This document shows positions 8,331 to 16,863 of a DNA stretch of 64,000 bases, piece after piece. Both the position numbers and the translations under genes were made by a program. The stretch comes from Nonomuraea glycinis (GTDB taxonomy: Bacteria; Actinomycetota; Actinomycetes; Streptosporangiales; Streptosporangiaceae). The stretch lies in assembly GCF_014646515.1 (NCBI RefSeq), contig NZ_BMNK01000022.1:104426-168425 (forward strand), written 5' to 3'. The stretch's first letter is position 1. The number at the start of each line of letters is the position of its first letter. The notes under the pieces were generated by a model that was not told the DNA's origin, did no database searches, and was given only the letters and a program-made list of their open reading frames with translations.

Positions 8331-8681
8331 TCACCTTGCGTCATGCTCCATCCACCATTCGGTGAATTCCCGGCACCTGCCGTCGGGAAGGAATCGGATG
8401 ACCCAGAGGTTGCTATACGTTTTGTCCGGATATGTCGTGACGCCTTGGATGACGCTCACCTCGTCGGTGAGACACACCGGATGCCACTCGAACGTCGTCT
8501 CCCTCGGTTTGTCCTGGTGGGCGAGCCAGTTCGCGATGATCTCGTCCCGGCCGCGCGCGGGCATGCTGTACGGCTCGTTGTAGTAGACGGCGTCCTCGGC
8601 GAACAGGGCGGCGATCTCGTCCGGGTCGTTGGACTCCCATGCCCGGAGGTAGCCCTCGATCCACGGCTGCGGCTCGACCAT
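8331..8681 (-). CDS. SnoaL-like / NTF2-fold protein
   Basis: A 116-residue single-domain protein of the NTF2/SnoaL superfamily. It shows the N-terminal helix pattern WIEGYLRAWESNDPDEIAALF, then AEDAVYYNEPY, a GRDEI turn and a C-terminal beta sheet with RFLPDGRCREFTEWW. Members are small enzymes or binding proteins with a cone-shaped pocket, and catalytic residues differ among them, so the reaction is not predictable. The start codon ATG overlaps no other gene. It probably shares transcription with the short gene downstream at 8085. Confidence 0.8.
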   Translation of the reverse strand: MVEPQPWIEGYLRAWESNDPDEIAALFAEDAVYYNEPYSMPARGRDEIIANWLAHQDKPRETTFEWHPVCLTDEVSVIQGVTTYPDKTYSNLWVIRFLPDGRCREFTEWWMEHDAR

Positions 8682-8777
8682 GACGCTAGGCCCGCGGGTC
8701 CTCGGCTGCCATGGTCACCACGGCACGCCCATCAATACGCTCGGTCATAGGCCCCGGCCTACCCTCCGGACCGCGCT

Positions 8778-9458
8778 TCACGCCCCCGGCACGGCCAGCC
8801 CGGACTCGTAGGCGGCGATCACCGCCTGCACCCGGTCGCGCAGGCCGAGCTTGGTGAGCAGGTTGCTGACGTGCGTCTTCACGGTGTGCTCGCTGACCAC
8901 CAGAGTCGCGGCGATCTCCGCGTTGGACAGCCCACGGGCGATCAACTGCAGCGTCTCGCGCTCCCTGGCAGTCAGTACGGCCAGCGCCCCGGCCGCCTGT
9001 GCGGCGGGCTTCCCCGGCCTGGACGTGAACTCGTGGATCAGCCGCGTCGTGACCGTCGGAGCCAGCAGCGACTCACCCCCGGCGACCACCCGCACGGCGT
9101 TGACCAGGTCGTCCCTGCGCACGTCCTTGAGCAGGAACCCGCTGGCCCCCGCCCGCAGCGCGTCGTAGACGTAGTCGTCCAGGTCGAACGTGGTCAGCAT
9201 GAGCACCCGGCACGCCGACTCGGCGCACACGATCCGGGCCGCCTCGATGCCGTCCATCCTGGGCATCCGGATGTCGAGCAGCAGCACGTCCGGGGCGTGC
9301 TCGCGGACCGCGGCCACCGCCTGCAGCCCGTCGCCCGCCTCGGCCACCACCTCCATGTCCGGCTGCGCGTCCAGGATCATCGTGAACCCACCCCTGACCA
9401 GCTCCTGATCGTCGGCCACCACGACGCGGACGACCGGGGCGGACTCCGTACCGGTCAT
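8778..9458 (-). CDS. NarL/FixJ-family response regulator
   Basis: A 226-residue response regulator. Receiver: VVVADDQELVRGGF with the acidic pair, phosphoacceptor Asp in VLLLDIRMPRMDG, Lys in FLLKDV. LuxR-type HTH at the C-terminus (LTARERETLQLIARGLSNAEIA...HTVKTHVSNLLTKLGLRDR). The ATG overlaps the stop of the upstream kinase by four bases (ATGA), so the pair is translationally coupled. Its closest relative in the window is the regulator at 4553-5221. Targets unknown. Confidence 0.94.
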   Translation of the reverse strand: MTGTESAPVVRVVVADDQELVRGGFTMILDAQPDMEVVAEAGDGLQAVAAVREHAPDVLLLDIRMPRMDGIEAARIVCAESACRVLMLTTFDLDDYVYDALRAGASGFLLKDVRRDDLVNAVRVVAGGESLLAPTVTTRLIHEFTSRPGKPAAQAAGALAVLTARERETLQLIARGLSNAEIAATLVVSEHTVKTHVSNLLTKLGLRDRVQAVIAAYESGLAVPGA

Positions 9459-10645
9459 GATCGAGCCGCCGGGAGGCGTACCGAGACCTGGAAGCCGGGG
9501 GCGTTCGGGCGGGGGCCGGCGGTCGCGATGCCGCCGCAGGCGGCGGCGCGCTCGCGGACGCCGATCAGCCCGTGCCCGCTGGACGGCAGCGCCAGGCCGG
9601 AGCCCTGCCCGTCGTCGGTGATGTCGATCATCAGCGTGTCGTCCTCCCAGGTGAGCCGGATGTCCGCGTGCCGCGCGCCGGCGTGCTTGACGATGTTGGT
9701 GAGCGCTTCCTGGGTGATCCGGTAGGCGGCGACCGCACAGTCCGGAGTCACGGGGCGGGCCGCGCCCACGGTGTGGAAGGCCACCTTCAAGCCGGTCTCC
9801 GCGACCTGGGCCGCCAGCTCGGGCAGGTCCTCGACGGTGGGCTGCGGGGCCCGCGGCGCCCCGTCCGCGTTCGGGGTGCCCAGCATGCGCCGGAGCTGGA
9901 CCATCGCGTCGCGCCCTGCCCCGGCGATGGCCTCGAAGGCGGCCTCGGCCCGCTCGGGGTCGTTCCTGACGGCCACCGGCCCGGCTTCGGCCTGGACGAC
10001 CATGAGGCTGACCGCGTGGGCGAGGATGTCGTGCATGTCGCGGGCGATTCTGGCCCGCTCGCGTTCGGCCGCGCGTTCGGCTTCCATCTGACGTTCCCTT
10101 TCCAGCCGAGTGGCCCGCTCCTCCAGCGCCGCCGCGTGGGCGCGGCTGGTGGCCGCCGCCCTGCCGATGGCGTACGAGGCGACGAGCAGCACGGCGCTGC
10201 GCAACGCCGTCTCCGACGAGCCGACGAACGCCGTCATACCGGCGGCGGTCAGGACGAGGGTGATGATTCTGGTCCAGAAGGTGGAGTAGGCGGCGACGGT
10301 GTAGAAACCGACCAGCGAGCCGTACCACACGGGCTGGTCGGCCACCTGCTCGGACAGGTCGTACATCGCGCTGATGGACAGGCTCAGCAGCAGGACGGGC
10401 AGGGGGAAGCGGCGGCGCCAGATCAGCGGCAGCGACGAGGCGACCGCGACGGCGTAGCCCCACCAGCTGTACGGCACGCCGGTCCAGCTCTCGCTGGACA
10501 GCAGCGGCCAGAGCTGCGCGACCGTGATCAGCGCGGTGAGCGCCCCGTCCGCCTGGAGGGGAGGGACCGCGCGCAGTCGCCTGCGGAGTACGGAGATGAG
10601 CGGGGGATCGGGCACGATGTCCCATCTTTCCGCATGATCACGCAT
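9455..10645 (-). CDS. Two-component sensor histidine kinase (HisKA_3 family)
   Basis: A 396-residue membrane sensor kinase. About five hydrophobic helices occupy residues 30-170, then a coiled linker (ALEERATRLERERQMEAERAAERERARIARDMHD is mostly charged), the phosphoacceptor motif RDMHDILAHAVSLM, and an HATPase_c domain ending with GHGLIGVRERAAACGG. It begins inside the stop of the membrane-protein gene upstream (ATGCGTGA) and overlaps the response regulator downstream, so the three genes form one tightly coupled operon. Confidence 0.92.
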   Translation of the reverse strand: MRDHAERWDIVPDPPLISVLRRRLRAVPPLQADGALTALITVAQLWPLLSSESWTGVPYSWWGYAVAVASSLPLIWRRRFPLPVLLLSLSISAMYDLSEQVADQPVWYGSLVGFYTVAAYSTFWTRIITLVLTAAGMTAFVGSSETALRSAVLLVASYAIGRAAATSRAHAAALEERATRLERERQMEAERAAERERARIARDMHDILAHAVSLMVVQAEAGPVAVRNDPERAEAAFEAIAGAGRDAMVQLRRMLGTPNADGAPRAPQPTVEDLPELAAQVAETGLKVAFHTVGAARPVTPDCAVAAYRITQEALTNIVKHAGARHADIRLTWEDDTLMIDITDDGQGSGLALPSSGHGLIGVRERAAACGGIATAGPRPNAPGFQVSVRLPAARS

Positions 10646-11213
10646 GAGCCAGGGCGGTCTTCCGTGGCCGCGTCGCCAGCGGCAGGAACGCGATCATCGC
10701 GACGACGGCGCCGACGGGGATGAGGTCCAGCGACGCGAACGGCAGCAGTATCTGGACCAGTACGAGCACCGGCACCCAGACCTTGACCTGGCGTCGCACG
10801 GCGAGGTGGACGACCAGGGCGAGCTGGGCGAGGTAGAAGAGGATCGGCCCGGCCTGGTAGACCAGCAGCGGCACGCCGGGTACGGCCTGCACCTGGTCGA
10901 ACAGCGGGCCCATGGCCTCGTGGTCGGCGGCCATGAACCCGACCACGATGTCGATCGCGAACTGGACGAAGGCGAACGCGATCCCGGCGAGTCCGGCCAC
11001 CAGAATGCCGGTGGCGACCCGGTTACGCCCCAGCATCACCCACATATCCCGAAATATCACGGCGAAGAGCACTAAAGCGCCCATGAAGGCGAGATGTCCG
11101 AGCGTCCAGGCGGGCCCGGGGCCTCTGCTGCCGTCGAACCCGTCGACGACGCGGAGCACTCCGTACACCATGGCGAGCGCGGGGGCGGCAAGGTAAGCAG
11201 GGCGGGTGATCAT
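10638..11213 (-). CDS. Polytopic membrane protein of unknown function
   Basis: A 191-residue protein with five to six hydrophobic segments and short polar loops, no recognised catalytic motif. The start is ATG at 11213 (MITRPAYLAAP), preceded by GAGGAGATCACGTC; the longer reading adds about 60 arginine/proline-rich residues. It is the first gene of the operon with the kinase/regulator pair, so it may be an accessory sensor or the protein whose state the kinase monitors. That role is inferred from position only. Confidence 0.8.
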   Translation of the reverse strand: MITRPAYLAAPALAMVYGVLRVVDGFDGSRGPGPAWTLGHLAFMGALVLFAVIFRDMWVMLGRNRVATGILVAGLAGIAFAFVQFAIDIVVGFMAADHEAMGPLFDQVQAVPGVPLLVYQAGPILFYLAQLALVVHLAVRRQVKVWVPVLVLVQILLPFASLDLIPVGAVVAMIAFLPLATRPRKTALAHA

Positions 11214-11417
11214 GACGTGATCTCCTCGGGGCGGGGCTGGGGGCCTCCGATGACCTCGGAGCGGCGCGATTCCGGCTGTCCGGAGTCGATGTCCCAGCGA
11301 TTCGGCTGATGCCCCTAATCCTGCGATTCTTCGCCTCGAAGGGGATCGCCGCGAGGAGCGATCCTCGGCCTCACTCCCAAGAGTGAGCGGCCTCACCCGC
11401 AGGAGCGAGGATGCGCC

Positions 11418-11864
11418 TCACGCCTCGCCGCCCGCGAGCCGGGCGATGATGTCGGCGACGCGCCGCTGCCTGGTCTCGGCCTTCTTGGCGCCCTCGACCT
11501 GCAGTACGCACCGGCTCTGCCGGGAGTAGGACAGGCTCTCGAAGAACTTCTTGGCCTCCGGCGCCCGATCGAGCGCCTCGGCCAGGTCGGGCGGCACGCT
11601 CACCTGGCGGGGCTCGGTGTCGAGCTCCAGGCCGACCTCGATCTCGTCCCCGGCGGCGACGCCCGCCCCCGCGCGGTTCGTGGCGCTCAGCGGCAGCATG
11701 AACCGGCCGCCCATGACGGCCACCGTGCTGCGGTAGGTGTATCCGTTGACGGTGACGTGAACGGCCGGACGCCGGCCCGAGCCGAGCTCGGCCACGACCT
11801 CGGCCGGGACCTCGAACCCGGTGATGGTCTTGCCGCCCAGCTCCACAGTGGCGTAGAAGATCAT
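11418..11864 (-). CDS. DUF1905 / YdeI-OmdA family protein
   Basis: A 148-residue two-part protein. The N-terminal ~90 residues match DUF1905 (MIFYATVELGGKTITGFEVPAEVVAEL and the VNGYTYRSTVAVMGGRFMLPL beta-barrel pattern). The C-terminus carries the YdeI/OmdA helical motif (VPPDLAEALDRAPEAKKFFESLSYSRQ...). The family is annotated as linked to bacteriocin protection without an established mechanism. The ATG overlaps the stop of the upstream hydrolase by four bases (ATGA), indicating coupled expression. Confidence 0.87.
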   Translation of the reverse strand: MIFYATVELGGKTITGFEVPAEVVAELGSGRRPAVHVTVNGYTYRSTVAVMGGRFMLPLSATNRAGAGVAAGDEIEVGLELDTEPRQVSVPPDLAEALDRAPEAKKFFESLSYSRQSRCVLQVEGAKKAETRQRRVADIIARLAGGEA

Positions 11865-12673
11865 CGGAAGAACCCCTTCAGGACCGGGGCCAGCGCCTGC
11901 GGCTTGACCATGTGCGTCTGGCCCGGGAGCGTGCGGCGCTCGGCGTGGGGCAGCACCCGCGCCAGGTCCGTGGCGCCGTTGCGGATCCAGGCGGGACTCT
12001 TCGCGCCGTCGGCCACCAGCGTGGGCACCTTGATCGAGTCCCACTGCCCCTCGGGCAGTGGCCTGCCGCGCTCGAAGTCGGTGACGAAGGCCGCGTCGTA
12101 CGGCAGCGTGCGCGCCACCTCCTTCATCCCGGACCAGCCGGGCATGAACCGCATCATGGCCACCATCGCGCCGGGCAGGTTGACGCCCTTGCGCATGAAG
12201 TAGCCGATCGCCTTTCCGGGCCGGCCCGTGGCCAGGAACTCCTGGATCCGCTCGGTGTAGTCGGTGGGGATGGGCGGGCGGGTGTCGTCGACGATGAACG
12301 GCGGCTCGTAGACCGCCAGCCTGCTCACGGCCAGCCCGCTCTGGACCGCGGCCAGGGCCAGCGCGGCGCCCGACGAGATCCCGTACAGCAGGACCGGAGC
12401 GCCGGCCTCCTCGATGAGCGCGGCGAGATCCTCGAGCTCGTGCTCGGGTGCGTACGACGCGGTGTGGCCGCTCTCGCCCCGGCCGCGCCGGTCGTAGGTG
12501 TAGACGGTGAAGCTGTCGGCCAGCTCCTGGGCCAGCGGCCTGGCGGGGCCCGAGGCGCGGTGGCACATGGCGCCGTCGACCAGGATGAGCGCCGGGCCCT
12601 GGCCGATGCGCTCGAAGGCGATCGTGGTGCCGTCGGCGGAGGTGACCGTCTGGGTGTTGTGCTTCGTCTCCAT
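11861..12673 (-). CDS. Alpha/beta-hydrolase
   Basis: A 270-residue cytoplasmic alpha/beta-hydrolase. It shows the N-terminal sheet DGTTIAFERIGQGPALILVDG, the oxyanion strand YTYDRRGRGES, the nucleophile elbow YGISSGAAL (Ser), and a C-terminal GQTHMV carrying the likely catalytic His. The start is ATG at 12673 (METKHNTQ), with GAGAGGG about ten bases upstream. Substrate unknown. It is coupled to the DUF1905 gene downstream and divergent from the SnoaL-like gene at 12793. Confidence 0.88.
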   Translation of the reverse strand: METKHNTQTVTSADGTTIAFERIGQGPALILVDGAMCHRASGPARPLAQELADSFTVYTYDRRGRGESGHTASYAPEHELEDLAALIEEAGAPVLLYGISSGAALALAAVQSGLAVSRLAVYEPPFIVDDTRPPIPTDYTERIQEFLATGRPGKAIGYFMRKGVNLPGAMVAMMRFMPGWSGMKEVARTLPYDAAFVTDFERGRPLPEGQWDSIKVPTLVADGAKSPAWIRNGATDLARVLPHAERRTLPGQTHMVKPQALAPVLKGFFR

Positions 12674-12792
12674 GCCCGGAACCCTCTCACCGACAAATAA
12701 AATTGTCAACGCCTTACCTGGGAGGTAATCGCGCAGCGTCGGCCGCTCCTGGCACAGTGGGCCATCCGCTGATCAACCCCTGGAGGAACACC

Positions 12793-13218
12793 ATGGCCAC
12801 GCGCGACGTCGTTCAAGAGCTGCTGCGCCGGATCGGCGCGGGCGACCCCGAGCGCATCGCCGAGCTGTACGCGGAGCGCGTCGACTGGAAGCTCGACTGG
12901 CCCGAGCCGGAGCACGGCCGCGCGGAGACCCCGTGGATCCGTCATCGCGCCGCCGGCGCGGAGGCGGCCGACCACTTCCGCCTGATCGCCGAGCACCATG
13001 TCCCGGAAAAGGCGGACACCGTGGTGGAGCGCGTCCTGGTGGACGGCGATGACGCCGTCGTGCTCGGCGAGATCCGGCAGACCGCGCGCTCCACCGGGCG
13101 CGGCTACCACGCCCGCTTCGCCCTGCACCTCACGGTCGAGGGCGGTCTCGTCACCCGCCACCACATCTACGAGGACAGCCTCGCCGTCGCCCAGGCGTTC
13201 GCCGGAAGCACGCCCTAG
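12793..13218 (+). CDS. SnoaL-like / NTF2-fold protein
   Basis: A 141-residue NTF2-superfamily protein (VQELLRRIGAGDPERIAELYAERVDW..., central AADHFRLIAEHHVPEKADTVVERVLVDGDDAVVLGEI, C-terminal FALHLTVEGGLVTRHHIYEDSLAVAQAF). The start is ATG at 12793 with GGAGGAA eight bases before it. It is of the 'ketosteroid isomerase-like' group often found with MarR/MerR regulators. No catalytic assignment possible. The next gene, a TipA-like regulator, reads in the same direction 150 nt on. Confidence 0.85.
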   Translation: MATRDVVQELLRRIGAGDPERIAELYAERVDWKLDWPEPEHGRAETPWIRHRAAGAEAADHFRLIAEHHVPEKADTVVERVLVDGDDAVVLGEIRQTARSTGRGYHARFALHLTVEGGLVTRHHIYEDSLAVAQAFAGSTP

Positions 13219-13280
13219 CGCACGAACGCCCCCTTACCTCACCCTGCGGACCTCATCGCCCGCGCGAAAGTCCCCGCACT

Positions 13281-13339
13281 CTTGACCTTCTCGTCACGTC
13301 AACTTCTACGGTCGTGAATGAGCCGGAAAGCACCGGCTC
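13281..13339 (+). promoter_or_regulatory. Promoter/operator region and 5'-leader hairpin of the TipA-like gene
   Basis: An inverted repeat TTGAC...GTCAA starts near 13281 and overlaps a TTGACC -35-like hexamer, followed after about 17-19 bases by a TCTACG -10-like hexamer. MerR regulators bind such long-spaced promoters. A perfect hairpin GAGCCGG-AAAGCA-CCGGCTC lies at 13320-13339 in the leader, about 30 bases before the start codon. Assignment by eye. Confidence 0.4.
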
Positions 13340-13369
13340 GGCGATGGACAAGGGACGGGTGAGCCGGTC

Positions 13370-14137
13370 ATGGCATGGTCGATCGCACAGGTGGCCCAGA
13401 TGTCGGGAGTGACGTCTCGGACGCTGCGCCACTACGACGAGATCGGGCTGCTGCCTCCCGCACGGGTCGGCGGGAACGGCTACCGCTACTACGAGGAGGA
13501 CCAGTTGCTGCGCTTGCAGCAGGTCCTGGTGCTGCGTGAGCTGGGCCTCGGCCTGACCGAGATCAAGAAGATCGTCGAGCGGCACACCGACCCCGTCGCG
13601 GCGCTGCGTGAGCACCACCAGCGCCTGCTGGCGGAGCGTGACCGGCTGGACGAGGTGAGCCGCATGGTGGCGCGCACCATCGCCGAACTTCAGCAGAGCG
13701 AAGGGAAGACGACCATGTCCAGGATCAGCAGACCGGAAAACCTGTTCCAGGGATTCGACGGTGCACGGTACGAGGCCGACGCCCTCGAGCGGTGGCCGGA
13801 GCAGTGGCAGCAGAGCGGGCAGCAGGAGCTCCTGGCCGGCCGTACTCCCCAGGAGCTGGAGCGGATGCAGCGCGAGGCAACGGCAGGGATGATACGGATG
13901 GCCGAGCACATGCTCGCCGGCGCCCCCGCCGACTCCCCGCAGGTCTTCGCCGAGCTCGACGTCCACTATCGGCACCTGAGTGAGTCCTGGACGCCGACCG
14001 CGGCGCAGTATCTCCACCTGGCCCGGATGCAGGCGGAGGAGGAGCGGTTCCGGGGAAACTACGAACAGGTCGCCGAGGGCCTGGCCGAGTACATGCGCGA
14101 CGCCATGACCGCCTACGGGCACGCCCGGCTGAGCTGA
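13370..14137 (+). CDS. MerR-family regulator with TipAS ligand-binding domain
   Basis: A 255-residue TipAL-like activator. MerR winged HTH at residues 3-70 (SIAQVAQMSGVTSRTLRHYDEIGLL, then NGYRYYEEDQLLRLQQVLVLRELG), a coiled-coil dimerisation helix to about 112, then a TipAS-type domain (ENLFQGFDGARYEADALERWPEQW..., AQYLHLARMQAEEERFRGNYEQVAEGLAEYM). TipAS domains bind thiopeptides or other ligands, which turn on the autoregulated promoter. An in-frame ATG at 13715 (residue 116) has AAGGGAAG seven bases upstream, so a free TipAS-like domain could be made from the same mRNA. Confidence 0.92.
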   Translation: MAWSIAQVAQMSGVTSRTLRHYDEIGLLPPARVGGNGYRYYEEDQLLRLQQVLVLRELGLGLTEIKKIVERHTDPVAALREHHQRLLAERDRLDEVSRMVARTIAELQQSEGKTTMSRISRPENLFQGFDGARYEADALERWPEQWQQSGQQELLAGRTPQELERMQREATAGMIRMAEHMLAGAPADSPQVFAELDVHYRHLSESWTPTAAQYLHLARMQAEEERFRGNYEQVAEGLAEYMRDAMTAYGHARLS

Positions 14138-14147
14138 ACCCGCGATC

Positions 14148-14169
14148 GCGTGCCGCACTCCTGGCACGC
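14148..14169. terminator. Hairpin between convergent genes
   Basis: GCGTGCC and GGCACGC form a perfect 7-bp stem with an 8-base loop, in the short gap between the TipA-like gene and the cupin gene. Confidence 0.55.
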
Positions 14170-14175
14170 CATGGG

Positions 14176-14508
14176 TCAGGGCAGTTTGGCGACGGTGAGG
14201 AGGGCGGCGGAGTCTTCCAGGGCCTCCAGGCTGTGGCGGGCCTGCGGGATCACGATGAAGTCCCCGGTCATCCCGTCCCACGAGGTGCCGCCGCTGCGCA
14301 GCCGTACTCGTCCGTGCAGCACCATGAGGGTGGCCTCGCCGGGGTTCTCGTGCTCGGTGAGCGATTGACCTGCCGTCAGCGCGATGAGCGTCTGGCGCAG
14401 GGTGTGCTCGTGCCCGCCGTGCAGCGTCTCGGCGCTGCGTCCGGTCGAGCCATCGGCCGCGCGCTGGAGGTGTTCGCGGACCAGGGCGTCCAGTGAGGTC
14501 TTCTGCAT
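14176..14508 (-). CDS. Cupin-domain protein
   Basis: A 110-residue single-cupin protein. The barrel core is visible from ETLHGGHEHTLRQTLIALTAGQSLTEHENPGEATLMVLHGRVRL to IVIPQARHSLEALEDS. The metal ligands would be the His and Glu of TEHENPGE and the His of ARHS. The family binds small molecules or metals; as a stand-alone cupin of this type it is often described as a LuxR-associated or quercetin-dioxygenase-like protein, without proof of activity. Start ATG at 14508; no strong ribosome site noticed. Confidence 0.82.
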   Translation of the reverse strand: MQKTSLDALVREHLQRAADGSTGRSAETLHGGHEHTLRQTLIALTAGQSLTEHENPGEATLMVLHGRVRLRSGGTSWDGMTGDFIVIPQARHSLEALEDSAALLTVAKLP

Positions 14509-14655
14509 GGTTTCGAGTCTGTCACCGGCCTGGTGCCGACCCGGGGGCGGGGGTTCACCGTAACGGCGGCGAGGGGAGGCGATTTATTACCATAAAGGCG
14601 TCATAATCCTGTCCAGCTCCTGGGAGTATTCCGGGACTGGAGAGGCAGGGACACA

Positions 14656-16803
14656 ATGGCCGAAATCGCCGGTAGTGCCACGATATCAGGCGTGGCCGCC
14701 GCCGAGAGCTCCCCGAAGCTCCGGATGAGCGGTATCGCGCTGGTGATGGCGGTGGTGTCCCCGGCGCTCGAGGTGACGGCCGTGCTGGTCTGGGCCGGCC
14801 TGCCCGAGGAGTGGATGCCGCGGCTGACCGTGACTCCGCAGTCGGCCGTCGCATTGACGTTCCCGGCGGTGGGCGCGTTCCTCCTGTACTACCGGCCCCG
14901 GCTGAAGCTGGCCTGGTTGATGTGCGTGGGCGGGCTGGCGGCCGGCGTCAGCGACGTCATGGCGGCGTACATGATGCGGGTCGCGGCGGACGGCCACCTC
15001 GTGCTGGCCGGCTACTTACGCTTCCCGAACATGGTCGGCTGGGCGGTGTGCGGCGTGACGCTGACGCTGCTGCTGCCGATGTACTCACCCGACGGCCGGC
15101 TGCCGTCGCCGCGCTGGCGGGTCGTCCCGATCGTCGGCGCCACCGCGCTGGCGGCCGAGATGCTGCGCAACGCCCTGCGCCCGAATCCTCGGCCGGAGAA
15201 CTATCCGTACCCTGCCGTCATCCCGAACCCGCTGGAGGTTCCCGCCCTCGCGCCGTACACCTCCACCATCTATGTGATCACTTGGACGGTCATCTACGTC
15301 TCGATGACGCTGGCGGCCCTCTCCATGGCCTCTCGGATGCGGTACGCGAGCCCGGTGGTGCGGCGGCAGATCGGGTGGCCGCTGTTCGCGTTCACCGGCT
15401 ACATCATCTGCCTGATCGTGGCCTCGTTCCGGGTCGAGCTGACCTGGCCGGCGATCATCTGGGCCGGGCTCATCCCGATCGCGATCGCCTTCTCGGCCCT
15501 GCGCTACCGGCTGTACGGGATCGACACGGTGATCAGCCGGACCTTCGTGGCCGCCGGGCTGCTGGCCGTCGTCAGCGCCGTCTACTTCGGCATCAGCGCG
15601 GCATCGAGCCTGCTCGTCGCCGGGTACGACCAGGTCGCCGGGCTGGCCGCCGCCCTGTTCGCCGGGGCGTTCTTCCAGCCGCTGCGGCGGGCGCTGCAGC
15701 GGGTCGTCGACCGGATGCTGTACGGCGACGTCGGCGATCCCGGGCTGCTCGCCGAGCGGCTGACGGAGGCGATCCGGCGCGGCGACCCGGCCAAGGCGCT
15801 GACGTCGGTGGTGGGCGTACTGCGCGAGGGACTCGCGGTCGAGGGCGTCGCCGTGGTGGTGATCGACGGCGAGCCCCGCTACGTCGAGAACGGGCAGGTG
15901 GGAGAGGAGCAGCGCAGAGTCCCGCTCGTCTGGCACGGCGAGCAGGTGGGCCACCTGCTCGTAGGCCTGCCGGGCGCGCGCCGATTCCCCGCCGCGCACA
16001 ACGAGCGGATGCTGGCCGCGGTCACGCCGTACGTCGCGGACGTGGCGCACGCGGTACGCATGGCGGCCGACTTGCAACGTTCCAGGGAGCGCATCCTGAC
16101 CACGCGTGAGGAGGAGCGGCGGCGGCTGCGCCGCGACCTGCACGACGGGCTGGGGCAGAGTCTGTCCAGCATGGCGATGATCATCAACATCGCCCGCAGC
16201 CGGCTGAAGGACTCGCCGGACTCGGCCGACACACTGCTGCTGCAACTGCGCTCGGGGATGGACGCCGTCGCCGGCGACATTCGCGAGCTGGTGTACGGCC
16301 TGCGCCCGCCCGCCCTCGACGACCTGGGCCTGGCGCGGGCCGTACGGGATCTCGCCGGGCAGTCCTCGCCGGCGATCTCGATCGAGGTGGAGGTCGACGG
16401 AGACCTGTCCGAGCTGCCGGCGGCCGTCGAAGTGGCCGTCTACCGGATCGTGCAGGAGGCGCTGACCAACATACGGCGGCACGCCGAGGCGCGTACGGCC
16501 TCCGTCGTCCTGCGGCGGGAGGAGTCGGTGCTGCGGGTGACGGTCCGCGACGACGGCCGGGGGCTGCCGAAGGGCCACCGGGCCGGGGTCGGGCTGGGGT
16601 CGATGCGCGAGCGAGCGGCCGAACTGGGCGGCATCTGCGTCGTCAGCGGCCTGCCGGACGCGGGGACGCAGGTGGAGGTCATGCTGCCGCTGTCATCCAC
16701 CGGGACTGGCATGGGCACGGGAGCCGCTTGGGACAGAGGTCACCGACCCGCGGCGACGGAGAGGTCCACGACGGAGAGGCCTACGAGGGAGCGGTCATCG
16801 TAG
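14656..16803 (+). CDS. Orphan sensor histidine kinase with GAF-like region
   Basis: A 715-residue membrane kinase. Residues 20-340 contain eight to nine hydrophobic helices in pairs. A soluble linker with a GAF-like pattern follows (VVGVLREGLAVEGVAVVVIDGEPRYVE), then the HisKA_3 motif EERRRLRRDLHDGLGQSLSSM with the phosphoacceptor His, and HATPase_c with QEALTNIRRHA and GLGSMRERAAELGG. No response regulator is adjacent, so the partner is elsewhere. The C-terminal tail encodes imperfect TER/RER repeats (16750-16800) and has no counterpart in the family. Start ATG with GGAGAGG about ten bases upstream. Confidence 0.92.
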   Translation: MAEIAGSATISGVAAAESSPKLRMSGIALVMAVVSPALEVTAVLVWAGLPEEWMPRLTVTPQSAVALTFPAVGAFLLYYRPRLKLAWLMCVGGLAAGVSDVMAAYMMRVAADGHLVLAGYLRFPNMVGWAVCGVTLTLLLPMYSPDGRLPSPRWRVVPIVGATALAAEMLRNALRPNPRPENYPYPAVIPNPLEVPALAPYTSTIYVITWTVIYVSMTLAALSMASRMRYASPVVRRQIGWPLFAFTGYIICLIVASFRVELTWPAIIWAGLIPIAIAFSALRYRLYGIDTVISRTFVAAGLLAVVSAVYFGISAASSLLVAGYDQVAGLAAALFAGAFFQPLRRALQRVVDRMLYGDVGDPGLLAERLTEAIRRGDPAKALTSVVGVLREGLAVEGVAVVVIDGEPRYVENGQVGEEQRRVPLVWHGEQVGHLLVGLPGARRFPAAHNERMLAAVTPYVADVAHAVRMAADLQRSRERILTTREEERRRLRRDLHDGLGQSLSSMAMIINIARSRLKDSPDSADTLLLQLRSGMDAVAGDIRELVYGLRPPALDDLGLARAVRDLAGQSSPAISIEVEVDGDLSELPAAVEVAVYRIVQEALTNIRRHAEARTASVVLRREESVLRVTVRDDGRGLPKGHRAGVGLGSMRERAAELGGICVVSGLPDAGTQVEVMLPLSSTGTGMGTGAAWDRGHRPAATERSTTERPTRERSS

Positions 16804-16863
16804 GAGTGACCTGCCCCCCTTACGAGCTCCCCCAGGCTCCGGACCCCACTTAACCTGGAGGAC

